64,000 bases of DNA from assembly GCA_002286715.1 (NCBI GenBank), contig NSJX01000044.1:42249-106248 (forward strand), given 5' to 3'. The stretch is from Dentipellis sp. KUC8613. Taxonomy: Eukaryota > Basidiomycota > Agaricomycetes > Russulales > Hericiaceae. A program made the translations under genes and the position numbers. The notes beneath the pieces were generated by a model, which made no database searches, was not told the origin of the DNA, and saw only the letters and a list, made by a program, of their open reading frames with translations. This document shows positions 1 to 9,935 of this stretch, piece by piece (within the stretch, counting starts at the first letter, position 1; the number at the start of each line of letters is the position of its first letter).

Positions 1-2143
1 TCGACCGGTTCTCCGACGCGTTCGAGGAGCTCGTGGGCGAGTTCAACGGGGAGCTGTGCGTCGTGGGCCTGGTGGGCCTCATCGACCCCCTGAAGCCTGA
101 TATACCAGACACAGTCCGGTGAGTCGACGCCGTACGTCGCGCTCCAGGCCTTACAGCTACGCGACGCGACCCACATCCACATTGCTGACGTCTGTTCGTA
201 TACCCACCCACCTGCCTCGTTTTGTTTCATCTCGCTCTGCTTCGCTATCCACCTGTCACCACCCACTAGCATATGCCGCGGGGCCGGGATCCGCTTCTTC
301 GTTGTGACAGGTGCGTGCGTCATGTCATTCCAGTCACGCCATCTCCCCCTTGACACGTTGCCCGCCTCACTCGCAAGGCGACCATCCCGCGACGTCCGTC
401 GCCATCGCCGCGCAGGCCGGGATCATCACCGACGTGCGCGCCGTGCACAGAGCCAGCGACCTCACCCCCAAACCCAACTCCAAGCCAACCCCAGCCCTCA
501 CGCCCGCGAGCACATGCGACCCCGACCCACCCACTGGAACAAGCATCGTGCTCACAGGCGCAGAGCTCGACGGCCTCTCGCACGCGCAGCTCGACGCGCT
601 GTGCGCCTACACGGAGATCGTGTTCGCGCGCACGACGCCGGAGCAGAAGCTGCGCATCGTGCAGGCGTTCCGCGCGCGCGGGGGCGTCGTCGCGATGACG
701 GGCGACGGCGTGAACGACGCGCCGTCGCTGCGCGCGGCGGACTGCGGGATCGCGATGGGCGGCGGGTCCGATGTCGCGCGCGAGGCGGCGGATATGGTGC
801 TCCTGGAGGACTTTGCGGCGATCGTGGTCGCGCTGGAGTATGGTGAGTGGTGTTTGGGTTCGGGTGTCGTGTGTGTGTGAGTAATGGGGGGCTGGGCAGG
901 TCGGTTGGTGTATGATAATTTGAAGAAGACGATATTGTACCTTCTCCCTGCTGGAAGGTCGGTTTATTTATTATTTCTGCGAAATTTGTGTTGACTGCGT
1001 GCTCGTAGCTTCTCAGAATTAATGCCGGTGCTCCTCAACATCCTCATCGGCGTCCCGCAAATGCTCAGCAACATCCAGTGCGTATTCGTGCCCACCACAC
1101 AGCCGCACAACACTCATTTTAAATAACAACCTATTTTCTAGAATGATCCTCATCTGCGTCGCCGTACGTCGCCGTCCCTCCACATCTCCACCCCCTCTCA
1201 CCTAGTTATATTGCAGACCGACGTGCTCCCCGCGCTGAGCATGTGCCTCGAGCCGCCCGAATCCGGGCTGCTCTCGCGCCCGCCGCGCAACGTGCGCACG
1301 GACCGCCTCGCGAACTGGCGCCTGCTGCTGCACGCGTACGGCTTCCTCGGGATCGCCGAGTCGCTCTGCGCCATGGCCATGTGCGTCCTTGTCTCCCTAT
1401 TGCATTCCACTCCACCACACACGCACGAGAAACTGACGGGTGTACATGTACATGTACATGTCACGGCCGGCACAGGTCCTTCTGGTTCCTGCAGCAGCAC
1501 GGCGTGCCGTTCTCCGCGCTCGCGCTCGGGTTCGGGACGTGGCCCGGGCTGACGGACGACCTGCTGTACCGCGCGCAGAGCGTGTACTTCTTCACGCTCG
1601 TCGTGATGCAGTGGGGGTGAGCCTTTCTTTCTCCTTTCTCCGCACACCTTCGCTGGTCATAGGGAGTGAGACCCATACTGACCTGGAGGCACGCAGGAAC
1701 CTGCTCGCAACACGCACCCGCACCTGCAGCACGCTCCAGCAGCCGCCGCTCCCGCGCGTGAACCCGGCCGTGCTCCCCGCGGCGCTGCTCGCGCTCGGCA
1801 TCGGGGTCTTCTTCTCCTACGTGCCCGCGTTGTGCGTGCCCCGTCCCGTCCTGTTTTCCCCCTGGTTCCATGCTAATCGATATGTGCTGATCGCAACATG
1901 GTGCTGGCGCTGCAGCCCCGCCGTGTTCCAGACGCGCGACATCCCCGCGGCGCACTTCTTCCTCCCGATGGCGTTCGCGCTCGCGGTCCTCCTGTGCGTA
2001 CCTATCTCATTCAATCTGCATTGGCTGAACCTCTATGCTCTTTGCGTGCGGGCGCTGGTCTACGTATACACAGCCTGGACGAGACGCGCAAGCTGCTCGT
2101 CCGCCGGTGCCCGGGGAGCGCGCTCGCGAAGATCGCGTGGTAA
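1..2143 (+). CDS. Na+/K+-type P-type cation ATPase, C-terminal part (5' end outside window)
   Basis: The 3' half of a P-type ATPase that pumps cations across the plasma membrane using ATP. The first exon (1-118) reads in frame and contains [16 protein letters not shown], the conserved stretch of Na,K/H,K-type (type IIC) pumps. Exon 2 (270-310) encodes RFFVVTG, and exon 3 (from 378) encodes [10 protein letters not shown] and the hinge motif [21 protein letters not shown]. Further exons encode [15 protein letters not shown] and then six or so hydrophobic membrane segments (around 1020-2085). Splice joins I could read are 118/270, 310/378, then near 842, 957, 1078, 1163, 1380, 1617, 1830 and 1993. 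The last residues are LAKIAW, followed by TAA at 2141-2143. A low-complexity Pro/Thr insert (about 470-540) lies between the N/P-domain segments. The family call is firm; which ion it moves cannot be read here. Confidence 0.9.
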
Positions 2144-2686
2144 TGAACGTTACTTAACCGAGGTACTTACTTATGGTCAACTGATGGTACCGTTAGCGGT
2201 TACTTTTATGTAAGTAATAAAGCGGCGGCGGCGGCGCGGGCGCGGGCGTTCGATATTCTATATTTCATATCAATGTTCAGAATCAGCGAAGAACCAAGGA
2301 GCTGGAGTGCGAGTGCGAGTGCGGTATCTGTACATGTGTCGAATCTGGATTTGCGTGTCGATGACGTATACGTAGGACCTAAGAACGAAAGCTAGTACAA
2401 TATCAATGTAACTCGGGGCATATGGATGGATGGGGATCTGGAGCGGTGTATCATAATTATGTGTACAATGTGCATGACTTCGACAAGAAGAGACGAGATG
2501 AGAAGGGAAGCGAAGCGCAGGGAACAAATACAGTAAGCAAACAAACAAACAAACAAACAAATAAAGCGGACACGAATATCGGATGACACGGGCAGCATGA
2601 CACACCCGCGGCACGCGCTGCAGGTGGGTGCCCCCCGCACCCCGCCCGCCCCGCCGCCTACACCTGCACCCACCCCTCCCATCCCC
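2144..2686. other. Convergent intergenic region
   Basis: Lies between the 3' ends of the ATPase gene and the minus-strand gene. It holds a short GGC-rich tract at 2222-2240 and an AAAC microsatellite at 2538-2563. The last exon of the minus-strand gene may extend into the right part of this stretch. No other coding signal seen. Confidence 0.5.
2538..2563. repeat. AAAC microsatellite
   Basis: About six consecutive AAAC-type units, read directly from the sequence. It falls in the 3' flank of the minus-strand gene. Confidence 0.8.
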
Positions 2687-3841
2687 TCACACCAACCCAC
2701 CCGCCCCCGCCCCCTCCTTCGCAGGCGGATGCACGACGGCGACGACGACGCGCAGCCCGCGTATGCCCGCAGGGTGCGAGCCGTCGGCCTCGCAGGACAC
2801 GTACAGCGCGCCGCCGCAGCGCGTCTGCGTCTGCGTCTGGTGGGCCTTCGGCGGGGGCTTCGCTTTGAGCCAGACCCATGCGGCGCCTGTGCCGCCGTCT
2901 TCGTCCCTGTCCCTGTCTGCGTCCCTGTTTCTGTCCGCGTCTCCGTCTCTGTCCCCGTGAGCGTCTCTGTCGGCATCTGCGTGTCCGGATCCGTTAGCGT
3001 CTGCACGCGCATCCCCTTCGTGCGCGAGCGTGAGGCACTTGCAGCGGTAGCGGTCGCAGACGGCGTCGGGTGCGGGGCGGGCGTACGGGCTGCTTCCAGG
3101 CGCGACGCGGCGCGCGTTGAACCTGTGTATACACACGCAGGCGTCCGGCACGGGCAAACGGGCGAGTCAGGGAAAACGGAAAACGGAAAAGGGCGCAGGA
3201 AAGGAAAGTGGAAAACAGAAAACACATTCGGACATGAACAACTCCGGATGGGGCTCGGGCTTCGAGTGGGACTCACGAGAAGGGCAGGCGCGGGACGGCG
3301 CGGCGCAGCGCCTGGGTGACGGCGGCGGCGGCGGCGGCGTTGTCGGGCGCGGGGGGCGCGACGACGGCGTAGGTGAGGCGGAAGTTGATGCGCGGGGGCG
3401 CGGCGCGGACGTGTGCGGCGAGCGCGGCGAATGCGTCGGCGGCGAAGAGGTACTCGTCGGGCTGGGGTGCGTCCCAGGGTGCCTGTGTCTGTGTGTGAGG
3501 AGCAGTTGCGTGGAGATGTCAAAGCGCGCGCGCGGACGTGCCTCGGGCTCGGGGCGTGTCTTGCGGAAGTGCAGGTCGTCGTACGGCTTGCGCTTCGTGG
3601 GGACGGTAGACGGGGCGGGGTCGGGGGGCGCGAGGAGCTTGCGGACGGCGAGGCGGCGTTCGCGCTGGCGGCGGTTCCACTCACGAGCGTACTCGCGGCT
3701 CTTTTCGCGGCAGGGCCCACATGTCTTGTAGGGGTCATCTTGGGAGATGATGGACTTGCATGTGCTGCATCGCTTGATGGGGAGCAGGACAGGATCGTCG
3801 AGCATGGGAAGGACGAGGAGGAGAAGGAGGAGAGAGGACAC
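2687..3841 (-). CDS. Cys-motif protein of unknown function with acidic Asp/Arg repeat
   Basis: Multi-exon minus-strand gene that I cannot assign to a named family. The N-terminus (start at 3841, or at 3805 for a start MLDDPVLL) carries CSTCKSII followed by DPYKTCGPCREKSREYAREW, a four-Cys CxxC/CxxC pattern that suggests a small zinc-binding unit plus a basic helix. A second exon (about 3487-3277) reads DAPQPDEYLFAADAFAALAAH and RINFRLTYAVV. It ends at a clear donor (GTGAGT, 3276-3271) that joins near 3122 to an exon ending in a Cys-containing tail (CDRYRCKCLTLAHEGDA, CGGALYVSC). That exon holds a run of Asp-Arg/Asp-Ala dipeptides encoded by a degenerate hexamer repeat (about 2890-3000). The join between exons 1 and 2 is not resolved, and the 3' end could lie left of 2687 after another intron. 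Coding status is likely; function unknown. Confidence 0.55.
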
Positions 3842-4241
3842 GTGACATGAGTGGGACGCGCGGATTCAAGTGGATTCAGTGCTCAATGGCCCACTGCTCC
3901 CAATCGTCGTATATTATACTTATTATAAGTATCCCTTCGAGGGACCCTCTCCTCATCATTCATTCACTTCCAAGACCTCCTCTGACCAGTCGAATCGGTG
4001 CGTGTGTATCCATCAGCTTGTCTTGGTCATGTCGCGTTCTCTGTCCCAGCCGCTGACTGTGCTCGGCCTATCTTTGACATCCTGCGGACATTGACCCTGC
4101 AGCCCCACTGCTCCCCCGTTCCCCCTCACCGCTGCGGCCCGGCTCCAGTCGCCGTGACTCTGCTCTCTCTCTTTCTCTCTCTCCCCTTCTCCTTCTCTCG
4201 TTCCTCTCGACTGACCGTGTCTTCTCTCTCAGCAGCTGGCC
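3842..4241. promoter_or_regulatory. Divergent intergenic region with pyrimidine-rich leader
   Basis: A 400-bp gap between divergent genes. The right side (about 4160-4235) is an almost pure C/T tract typical of basidiomycete promoters and 5' leaders, directly before the F-box start codon. No TATA box stands out. Confidence 0.45.
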
Positions 4242-5709
4242 ATGACACACTGCGCCGTGTTCGCCTTTCCGTCCTCAAGCCGACACATCTCTGCCCTCCC
4301 GCAGGAGCTGCTCGAGGAGATCCTCATCATCGCCACCGCCCTCGGCTTCCCCACCACCGCCGCTGCCTTTGCCCAGACATGCCGCGCGTTCCACAAGCTC
4401 GTGTACCAGCCCTTCCACAACCACCTCTGGCGCGAGATGTTCCTCGAGGTCTTCGATGACCCCCGCCCGTCCCAGGCAATCCACCGCTTCGGGTGCGCGC
4501 AGCCCGCCGGCAGCTCGCGCTCGGCAAGTCCGGCGGGAAAGGGCAAGGCGCCTGCGGTCCCAAAGGACGAGTATCCCTGGAAGTCCGCGTACCAGAGCCG
4601 CATCTGGACCGCCATCTACATCCGCCGCCGCACGACGCAGCCCCTCCCGCCCGACGTCCGCCCCAGCACCTCCGCCGACCTGCAAAAGGTCGCCGAGACG
4701 CTCCTCAGCGTGATCACCACCGCCGAGCCGCTCCCGTCCACCTCCTTCGCGAGCCTCCCGCCCTCGTCGCACACGCACCCGATCTTCCCCCCGCTCTCCC
4801 TCGCCTCGCGCACGCAGCCGAAGCTCATCAACGCCTCGCTCAACATCGCCTGGCTCACGCGCGTCCTCGCGCGCGGCTTCCCGCCCGCGCTCTCCTCCAA
4901 GCTGCTCTTCACGCTCGCCGACGGGCGGCCGAACCTCGCGCCCGACCCTGCCGCGCACCCCGAGGACGTGCCCTTCCACCGGCTGCTCGCGCAGACCGGG
5001 CTCGCCGTGGCGCACGCCGTGCCCGCCGCGCCGCACTTCTCGCTCGAGGGCGCGCCGCTCGTGGTGCCCGTCCCCGAGCCCGCGCCGCCCGCGCACGCCC
5101 CGCGCGCGCCCGCCGACGCGCCCGCGCTCGACTACGCCAGCGCGCGCCGCCTCGCGCGCATCCGCACGTACAACGTCGCGTACCTCCACCGCCAGCGCTT
5201 CTTCGGGCCCTTCCTCCCCGCCGACCCCGCCGACGACGCCGAGGACGAGGATAGGGACGAGGACGCCGCATCGCCCGTGCCCGACGCAGACGCCCTGCTC
5301 CTCTCGAGCGCAGACGCAGGCGCAGACGACGACTTCATCCTCGACTCGGACGACCTGCTCGACGCTTCCCCCTCCTCCTCCTTCTCCTCCTCTACCTCTT
5401 CACCCTCCAGCTCACAAGGCTCCCTCGACGACGGCGCGCCCCCGCTGTACAGCCTGCGCGTGCCCGGCGCGCGCCTGCGCTTCGACTGGACGTGGCTCAG
5501 CGCCGCGCGGCAGGTCGTCGAGCGCAACCTGCACGACCTCCTGCTCGCGCGGCACCCGACCGTGCTGCGCGCGCTGCTCAGCCTCGAGGGCCTGCGCGCG
5601 TGCTCCGCGCCCGGGCTGCCGGCGGGCGATGAGGCGCGGGACGCGTTTGCGCCGGGCGAGGGCTGGGACTGGGCGGGGGTCGAGGGGCAGTGGCGGTGCG
5701 TCCCTCTCG

Positions 5710-5744
<35 letters not shown>

Positions 5745-6767
5745 TGTTAGTGGCGGGGTGCTGATGGGTCGTGGTGCGAACGACAGGCGCTGTGTATGCT
5801 GGCTGGACTACCGCGAGCTCATCGGTGTGTCCCCCCCTTCCTCCCTCCTTGCTACAAAACGAACTAACGCCCCGCCCAGCTAACAACGTGCGTTCCCCCC
5901 CTCCCCCCTCCCTCCCCTCCCACATCACACCCCACTCACACCATCACCGGACATAACACAGATGCGCGGCGTGCGCGCGCGCTTCACAGACGCAGACCTG
6001 TCGGAGGTGATGCGCATCATCCCGTTCACGCTGCGCGTCGCGGCGTACGCGCCCGCGGCGCCGCAGTGGCCCGGGCGCCCGCCGATCCTCGTCGAGGGCG
6101 AGATCGCGGCGGGCCCCGAGGGCGCCGCGCGCCGCGTGCACGGGCGCGTCGAGATGGTGCGCGGGGACGATGTGCGCTGGTTGTTGGTGCGTCTTGTCTC
6201 TCTTTTTGCCCCCTTGTCTCTGTTGTTCCCCTTGTCTCTCTATTCTTCCCCTTGTCTGTATTCTTCCCCTTGTCTGTATTCTTCCCCTTGTCTCTCTATT
6301 CTCCCCCTTGTCCCTATTCTTCCCCTTGACACCTCGGTTTGATGTCGCTGACGTGTGCGTGCGTGTGGCAGTTCTCGGAGCGCGACGACGGAGATGGGCA
6401 CTGGAAGGCGGAGGGCGCGCAGCTGGGCGGGCTCGGGTCCGCGACGGGCGTCGTGGGGATGTGGACGGGCGCGGAGCACGAGCACATGGATCCCCTCGGT
6501 GAGCCCTCTCCTCTTTCCCTCTCTTCTCTTCGTGCATCTGCTGACGTATGGTCCTGGGTGCTGTTTGGTTCGTGCTGGTGTGCTGTTTGGTTCGTGCTCG
6601 TGTGCTGTTTGGTTCGTGCTCGTGTGCTGTTTGGTTCGTGCTGGCTGGTGATGGCGGATGGACGTGCGGGGAACGCAGGACCGTTCTGGGCGTGGAAGGT
6701 CGGCCCGACGGACGGCCCTGTCGAAGGCAAAGCGCTCCAGCTCCGTTCCCCGACGAAAGAAGGCTGA
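4242..6767 (+). CDS. F-box domain protein (SCF substrate adaptor)
   Basis: Predicted 646-aa F-box protein, which would link substrates to an SCF ubiquitin ligase through Skp1. Residues about 19-75 form the F-box: SALPQELLEEILIIATALG, then AFAQTCRAFHKLVYQPFH and LWREMFLEVFDD. The middle is long and Ala/Pro/Asp-rich, including an acidic Asp/Glu run and a Ser stretch. The C-terminal half ends with GVVGMWTGAEHEHMDPLGPF and WAWKV, a block I associate with fungal F-box proteins of FBXO31-like layout. Exons: 4242-5695, 5787-5824, 5880-5887 (an 8-nt microexon), 5962-6186, 6372-6498 and 6679-6767; all joins keep frame and total 1941 nt. The ATG at 4242 is the first one after the pyrimidine-rich leader. 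Three introns hold simple or tandem repeats. The substrate is unknown. Confidence 0.85.
5710..5745. repeat. TTTC microsatellite in F-box gene intron 1
   Basis: Nine consecutive TTTC units inside the intron 5696-5786. It could act as an over-long polypyrimidine tract; length polymorphism is expected. Confidence 0.85.
6222..6329. repeat. Minisatellite, 17-21 bp unit, in F-box gene intron 4
   Basis: Five or six imperfect copies of a unit like ATTCTTCCCCTTGTCTGT, filling much of the intron 6187-6371. All units are pyrimidine-rich on the sense strand. Confidence 0.85.
6558..6643. repeat. Minisatellite, 22 bp unit, in F-box gene intron 5
   Basis: Four near-identical copies of a unit like GTGCTGTTTGGTTCGTGCTC inside the intron 6499-6678. 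It is unrelated in sequence to the repeat in the preceding intron. Confidence 0.85.
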
Positions 6768-8029
6768 TTGATCATCGTGCTTCTGCCGCTTCTTCTGCTT
6801 CTTCTTTGGCCGTCCTGTCCTGTCCTGGGGGGTTGGTTGGGATACCCATTCGGCGATGGCGACTATCGACTGCGACTAACAACATATGACCACTACTGCG
6901 ACTGCGACTACGGATGCGACTATACACCAATGCGAACAAACACAACTACCGCGGATACCTCCTGCTCTCATCTCATCTCATCTCATGCTATCTATCCATC
7001 CTATCTCGATGCATCATCCATTGATTCATTCGTATGGCGCGCGGCGCGGACCCTGCAGACGGACTCCGGGGCTCGGACGCCTTGCTCGCGACGTTTTTTA
7101 TATAGTGTAATATGGGTGGACCTGGCGCTGCGTGCGGTGGGGTGTAGGGCGGGTGTGGGGTGTAGGGTGTAGGGTTGTTCGTGTATGCGTTTGTGTGTGG
7201 ATGTAGCGGTGGTGGTTGTGGGTGGGGCGGGATGGGGCTGGGGTTGGGTTCGCGCTCTCGATCTGATCTATCTTGTTGTCCTGTGTTGTTTCCTGTTGTT
7301 GTCTGTTGTCTGTTGTCTTTTGGTTGGTCAATGGATGGATTGGATTGGATTGGATTGAATTGGATGGATAATTGTGAGATATATTGTATGAGGTCGTGTG
7401 AGTGCCCGGGTAAGATTGATACTTGTATGGTATGTGCTCGAGTGTTACATAAGATGTTGGGCAGTGAGTAACAATGATTGTTGGGTTTATGTTGGGTCGG
7501 GTTGGGCTAATCATCGAAGTATGAGGGATATTTTGAGAAAACCCAACCCAACCCGGTCCAACACCCGCTTCAAATCAGATTCGAGTAGTCTCAGCTATCT
7601 ACCAGGGCTCGCATGCGGTGGCTGCTACTATATAAATATAATAAATATGTGATTACGAACAAAGACAGGACTCTAAGCCCGAACTCGCGAGTTGCAGATT
7701 CACGTGTCCACGCCAAGTGTCCGGGCGTGTCAGCCGGAGTCCTGGTCTACGTTACCGTGTAGCCAGGGATCCAGGGGAGCGAGCTCCCACGGGTGATGGG
7801 CGTCGGGAATGAGAGCGATGGAGAAGATGAAAACGGGTCATGAGTTTATGGCCTATGGTGCCGTTTGCGAGCATCGAGGCGTCCTTTTTCAAGCGCACAA
7901 TTCTCTCAGATAATAGTTCATAACAGACTATCCCGCCCTTTCCAATAGATCTCTGCATCATCTCCGCATCTACGGGTTAATTCTTCATGAGTAGAGGCAC
8001 TTGCACAGTAGTGAGTTGACGACTTACCG
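6768..8029. other. Intergenic region with simple repeats
   Basis: A 1.26-kb gap between the convergent 3' ends of the F-box and the F-box/LRR-like genes. It contains short tandem motifs (CTCATCT near 6965-6990, GTGTAGGG near 7135-7175, GGATT near 7335-7365). Open frames here look like low-complexity artefacts. Base composition becomes visibly less GC-rich from about 7.6 kb onward. Confidence 0.5.
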
Positions 8030-9495
8030 CTACAGATCAGGATACCGCGACCCAAACGCAGACACCTCGTCGTCAATCGTCGTCAACATAGAATTATGAC
8101 AATGAGACGCAACCGCGATGTTGAGCAGACTACCACCCTCGAATGCAGCCGCATGTCGTTTCCAGCGGTACTCGTCGGGAATCGCATGTAGCCGGATATG
8201 CGTCAGATTCGGACAGGAGGTGAACCAGATTGCAGCAAAGTCTTGAATATCTTCGGCATTTTGCCTGACGTCGATCGTCAGTGAGAGGTAGGCGAGCTCG
8301 TCGAGAGTATATGACCGAGGCTTGGTATCGGGTGTCAGACTGGCCTACATAGGCGCGCATTCAATATGCGTAGTTGCGGCAGGGAGAAGATGAAAGCACA
8401 TACTAAATTGACCAACTCCGCGCGCTCAAAGTTGACGCTCAGATCCAATTTCTGCACATTCGGCACGCTTCCCAGGACCTGCCAAAGAAACGCCGCCGCC
8501 GAATCCCGCACGCCGACATCGGGATCCCGCGCTGGAATAGCCAGCGACAGTTCTTGGATGCTATCAAACACACGCACGCCGTCGAGAGTTTCATTTATGC
8601 GCAGATCGAGGTCCAGATAATGCGTGCGCACGACCAGACAGCGCAGCAGCGGACAATCACTGTGCGCGAGCATCGGCACGACCAGACTCTGCGGCGCGAC
8701 GAGCGTCGTCAACTTCGGCCACGGCACCCCTTCGTCAAGGCTATCCACGGGCGCGAGACTCTGACACGTCTCGAGGCGCTGCACGTTAGGGAAACAGCGC
8801 GCGACGTCGGCGAGGTCGAACGAGATGTGGTGGATCGTCAGTCTCGCGACGCGCGGACACACCGCGCCCCCGCCGATGAAGCGGACCTCTCCTGTCTGGA
8901 TCGCGGAGCTATTGATGGTGGAGAAGAGCGTCACGTCTTGCAGAGTGTCTGCATTACCGCGGCCCGTGATGATTGCCGATACCATCCTAGACATGGCAGC
9001 ATACTCCCCGCGCCCCACGCGCTGAATGTCCATGCCGAGAGAGACGGACGAGAGTCCGCGGACGCTCTGGAGCGCCGTGGCGCCCTCGATATCGAGGCTC
9101 TGAATACACAGCTGCGTGAGTGTGGGCGTGTAGTTGACGAGCGAATCGAATATGCTCCGCGGGTATCTGCGCGGCGGCCACAGCTCGAGCCGCGTCAAGC
9201 GAGGAGTCCGAGTGAGCACATCCCCCAAGAGAACCGGCCAAGGAGTCGCGTGGATGCCATTGCCGATGGCAAGGCAGAGCGTGCGCATGGCGTGCTCGAG
9301 TGAGTGGATGATGACCATTATCAGGAAGGAGGTTGCCTGTGCGTCGGATTCGAGGCATACGTCGCGGACGAGGAGTGGGCGAGCGAGAAGGAGGGCTGCG
9401 CGGGAAGTGGCGGCCATTGACGAGAGTGATGATGTGTCCATGAAATGGAGCGTGCGGATTACACAGTCATCGTTGAGTCCAGGGATAATCGACAT
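8030..9495 (-). CDS. F-box/LRR-like protein
   Basis: Two-exon gene (8404-9495 and 8030-8344, intron 8345-8403), predicted 468 aa. The start MSIIPGLNDDCVIRTLHFMD at 9495 was chosen because it opens an F-box-like segment that continues into SSLSSMAATSRAALLLARPLLVRDVCLES (residues about 1-50); a longer frame upstream has no supporting motif. The rest has repeating leucine-rich segments such as LTRLELWPP, LTQLCIQSLDI and LRCLVVRTHYLDLDL, the usual layout of Agaricomycete F-box proteins with degenerate LRRs. Skipping the intron places LVNL directly before ASLTPDTKPRSYTLDELAYL in frame. The TAG at 8032-8030 is followed within 2 nt by a consensus GTAAGT donor, so a 3'UTR intron or an alternative C-terminus is possible. 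Likely an SCF adaptor of a lineage-expanded family. Confidence 0.75.
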
Positions 9496-9935
9496 CTTGA
9501 TCACTATTGAGGCAAGAGGGGTCGTTGAAGCTGTCAAAGTGGTCAGTTGTAAGTTGGAAATCGATGAATATTCTTCGTACCGGTGCATGCATCCACAAGC
9601 AGAGGTGCACACCTCCATGATTCAACGCGTGATGATATATGAGTATCATATATATGTTATCTGGGTTGTCCGCAAGCACATCAGCAGGTCATACCCATGG
9701 GCTCGCCGGCAACATCCGGGCCATCTGATCCACGCATCCATTTTCGCACGCATGCTTAGCCAGTACTTATAACTTGAACACGTAGGGACATTCTTGTTCG
9801 ATATGAAAGACTCAAGTCCATCCTACCCGAATAACGCCCCACAGAGCTCGCAGTATAGGTAAGGATAACCTTAGCCATCGTATCCGATTCTCTCACTTGC
9901 ATCGATGACACTGTCATTTCCAGTCACTCGGTCCC
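9496..9935. promoter_or_regulatory. Divergent intergenic region
   Basis: A 440-bp region between the divergent F-box/LRR-like and K1 genes, so it should contain both promoters. A sequence CACTTGCATCGATGACACTGT-like stretch and a probable 5'UTR intron lie just before K1. No certain element could be assigned. Confidence 0.35.

Noticed and set aside
4275..5189. Long open frames on the minus strand opposite the F-box gene
   Set aside because: They are Arg/Gly-rich shadow frames caused by high GC3 in the real gene.
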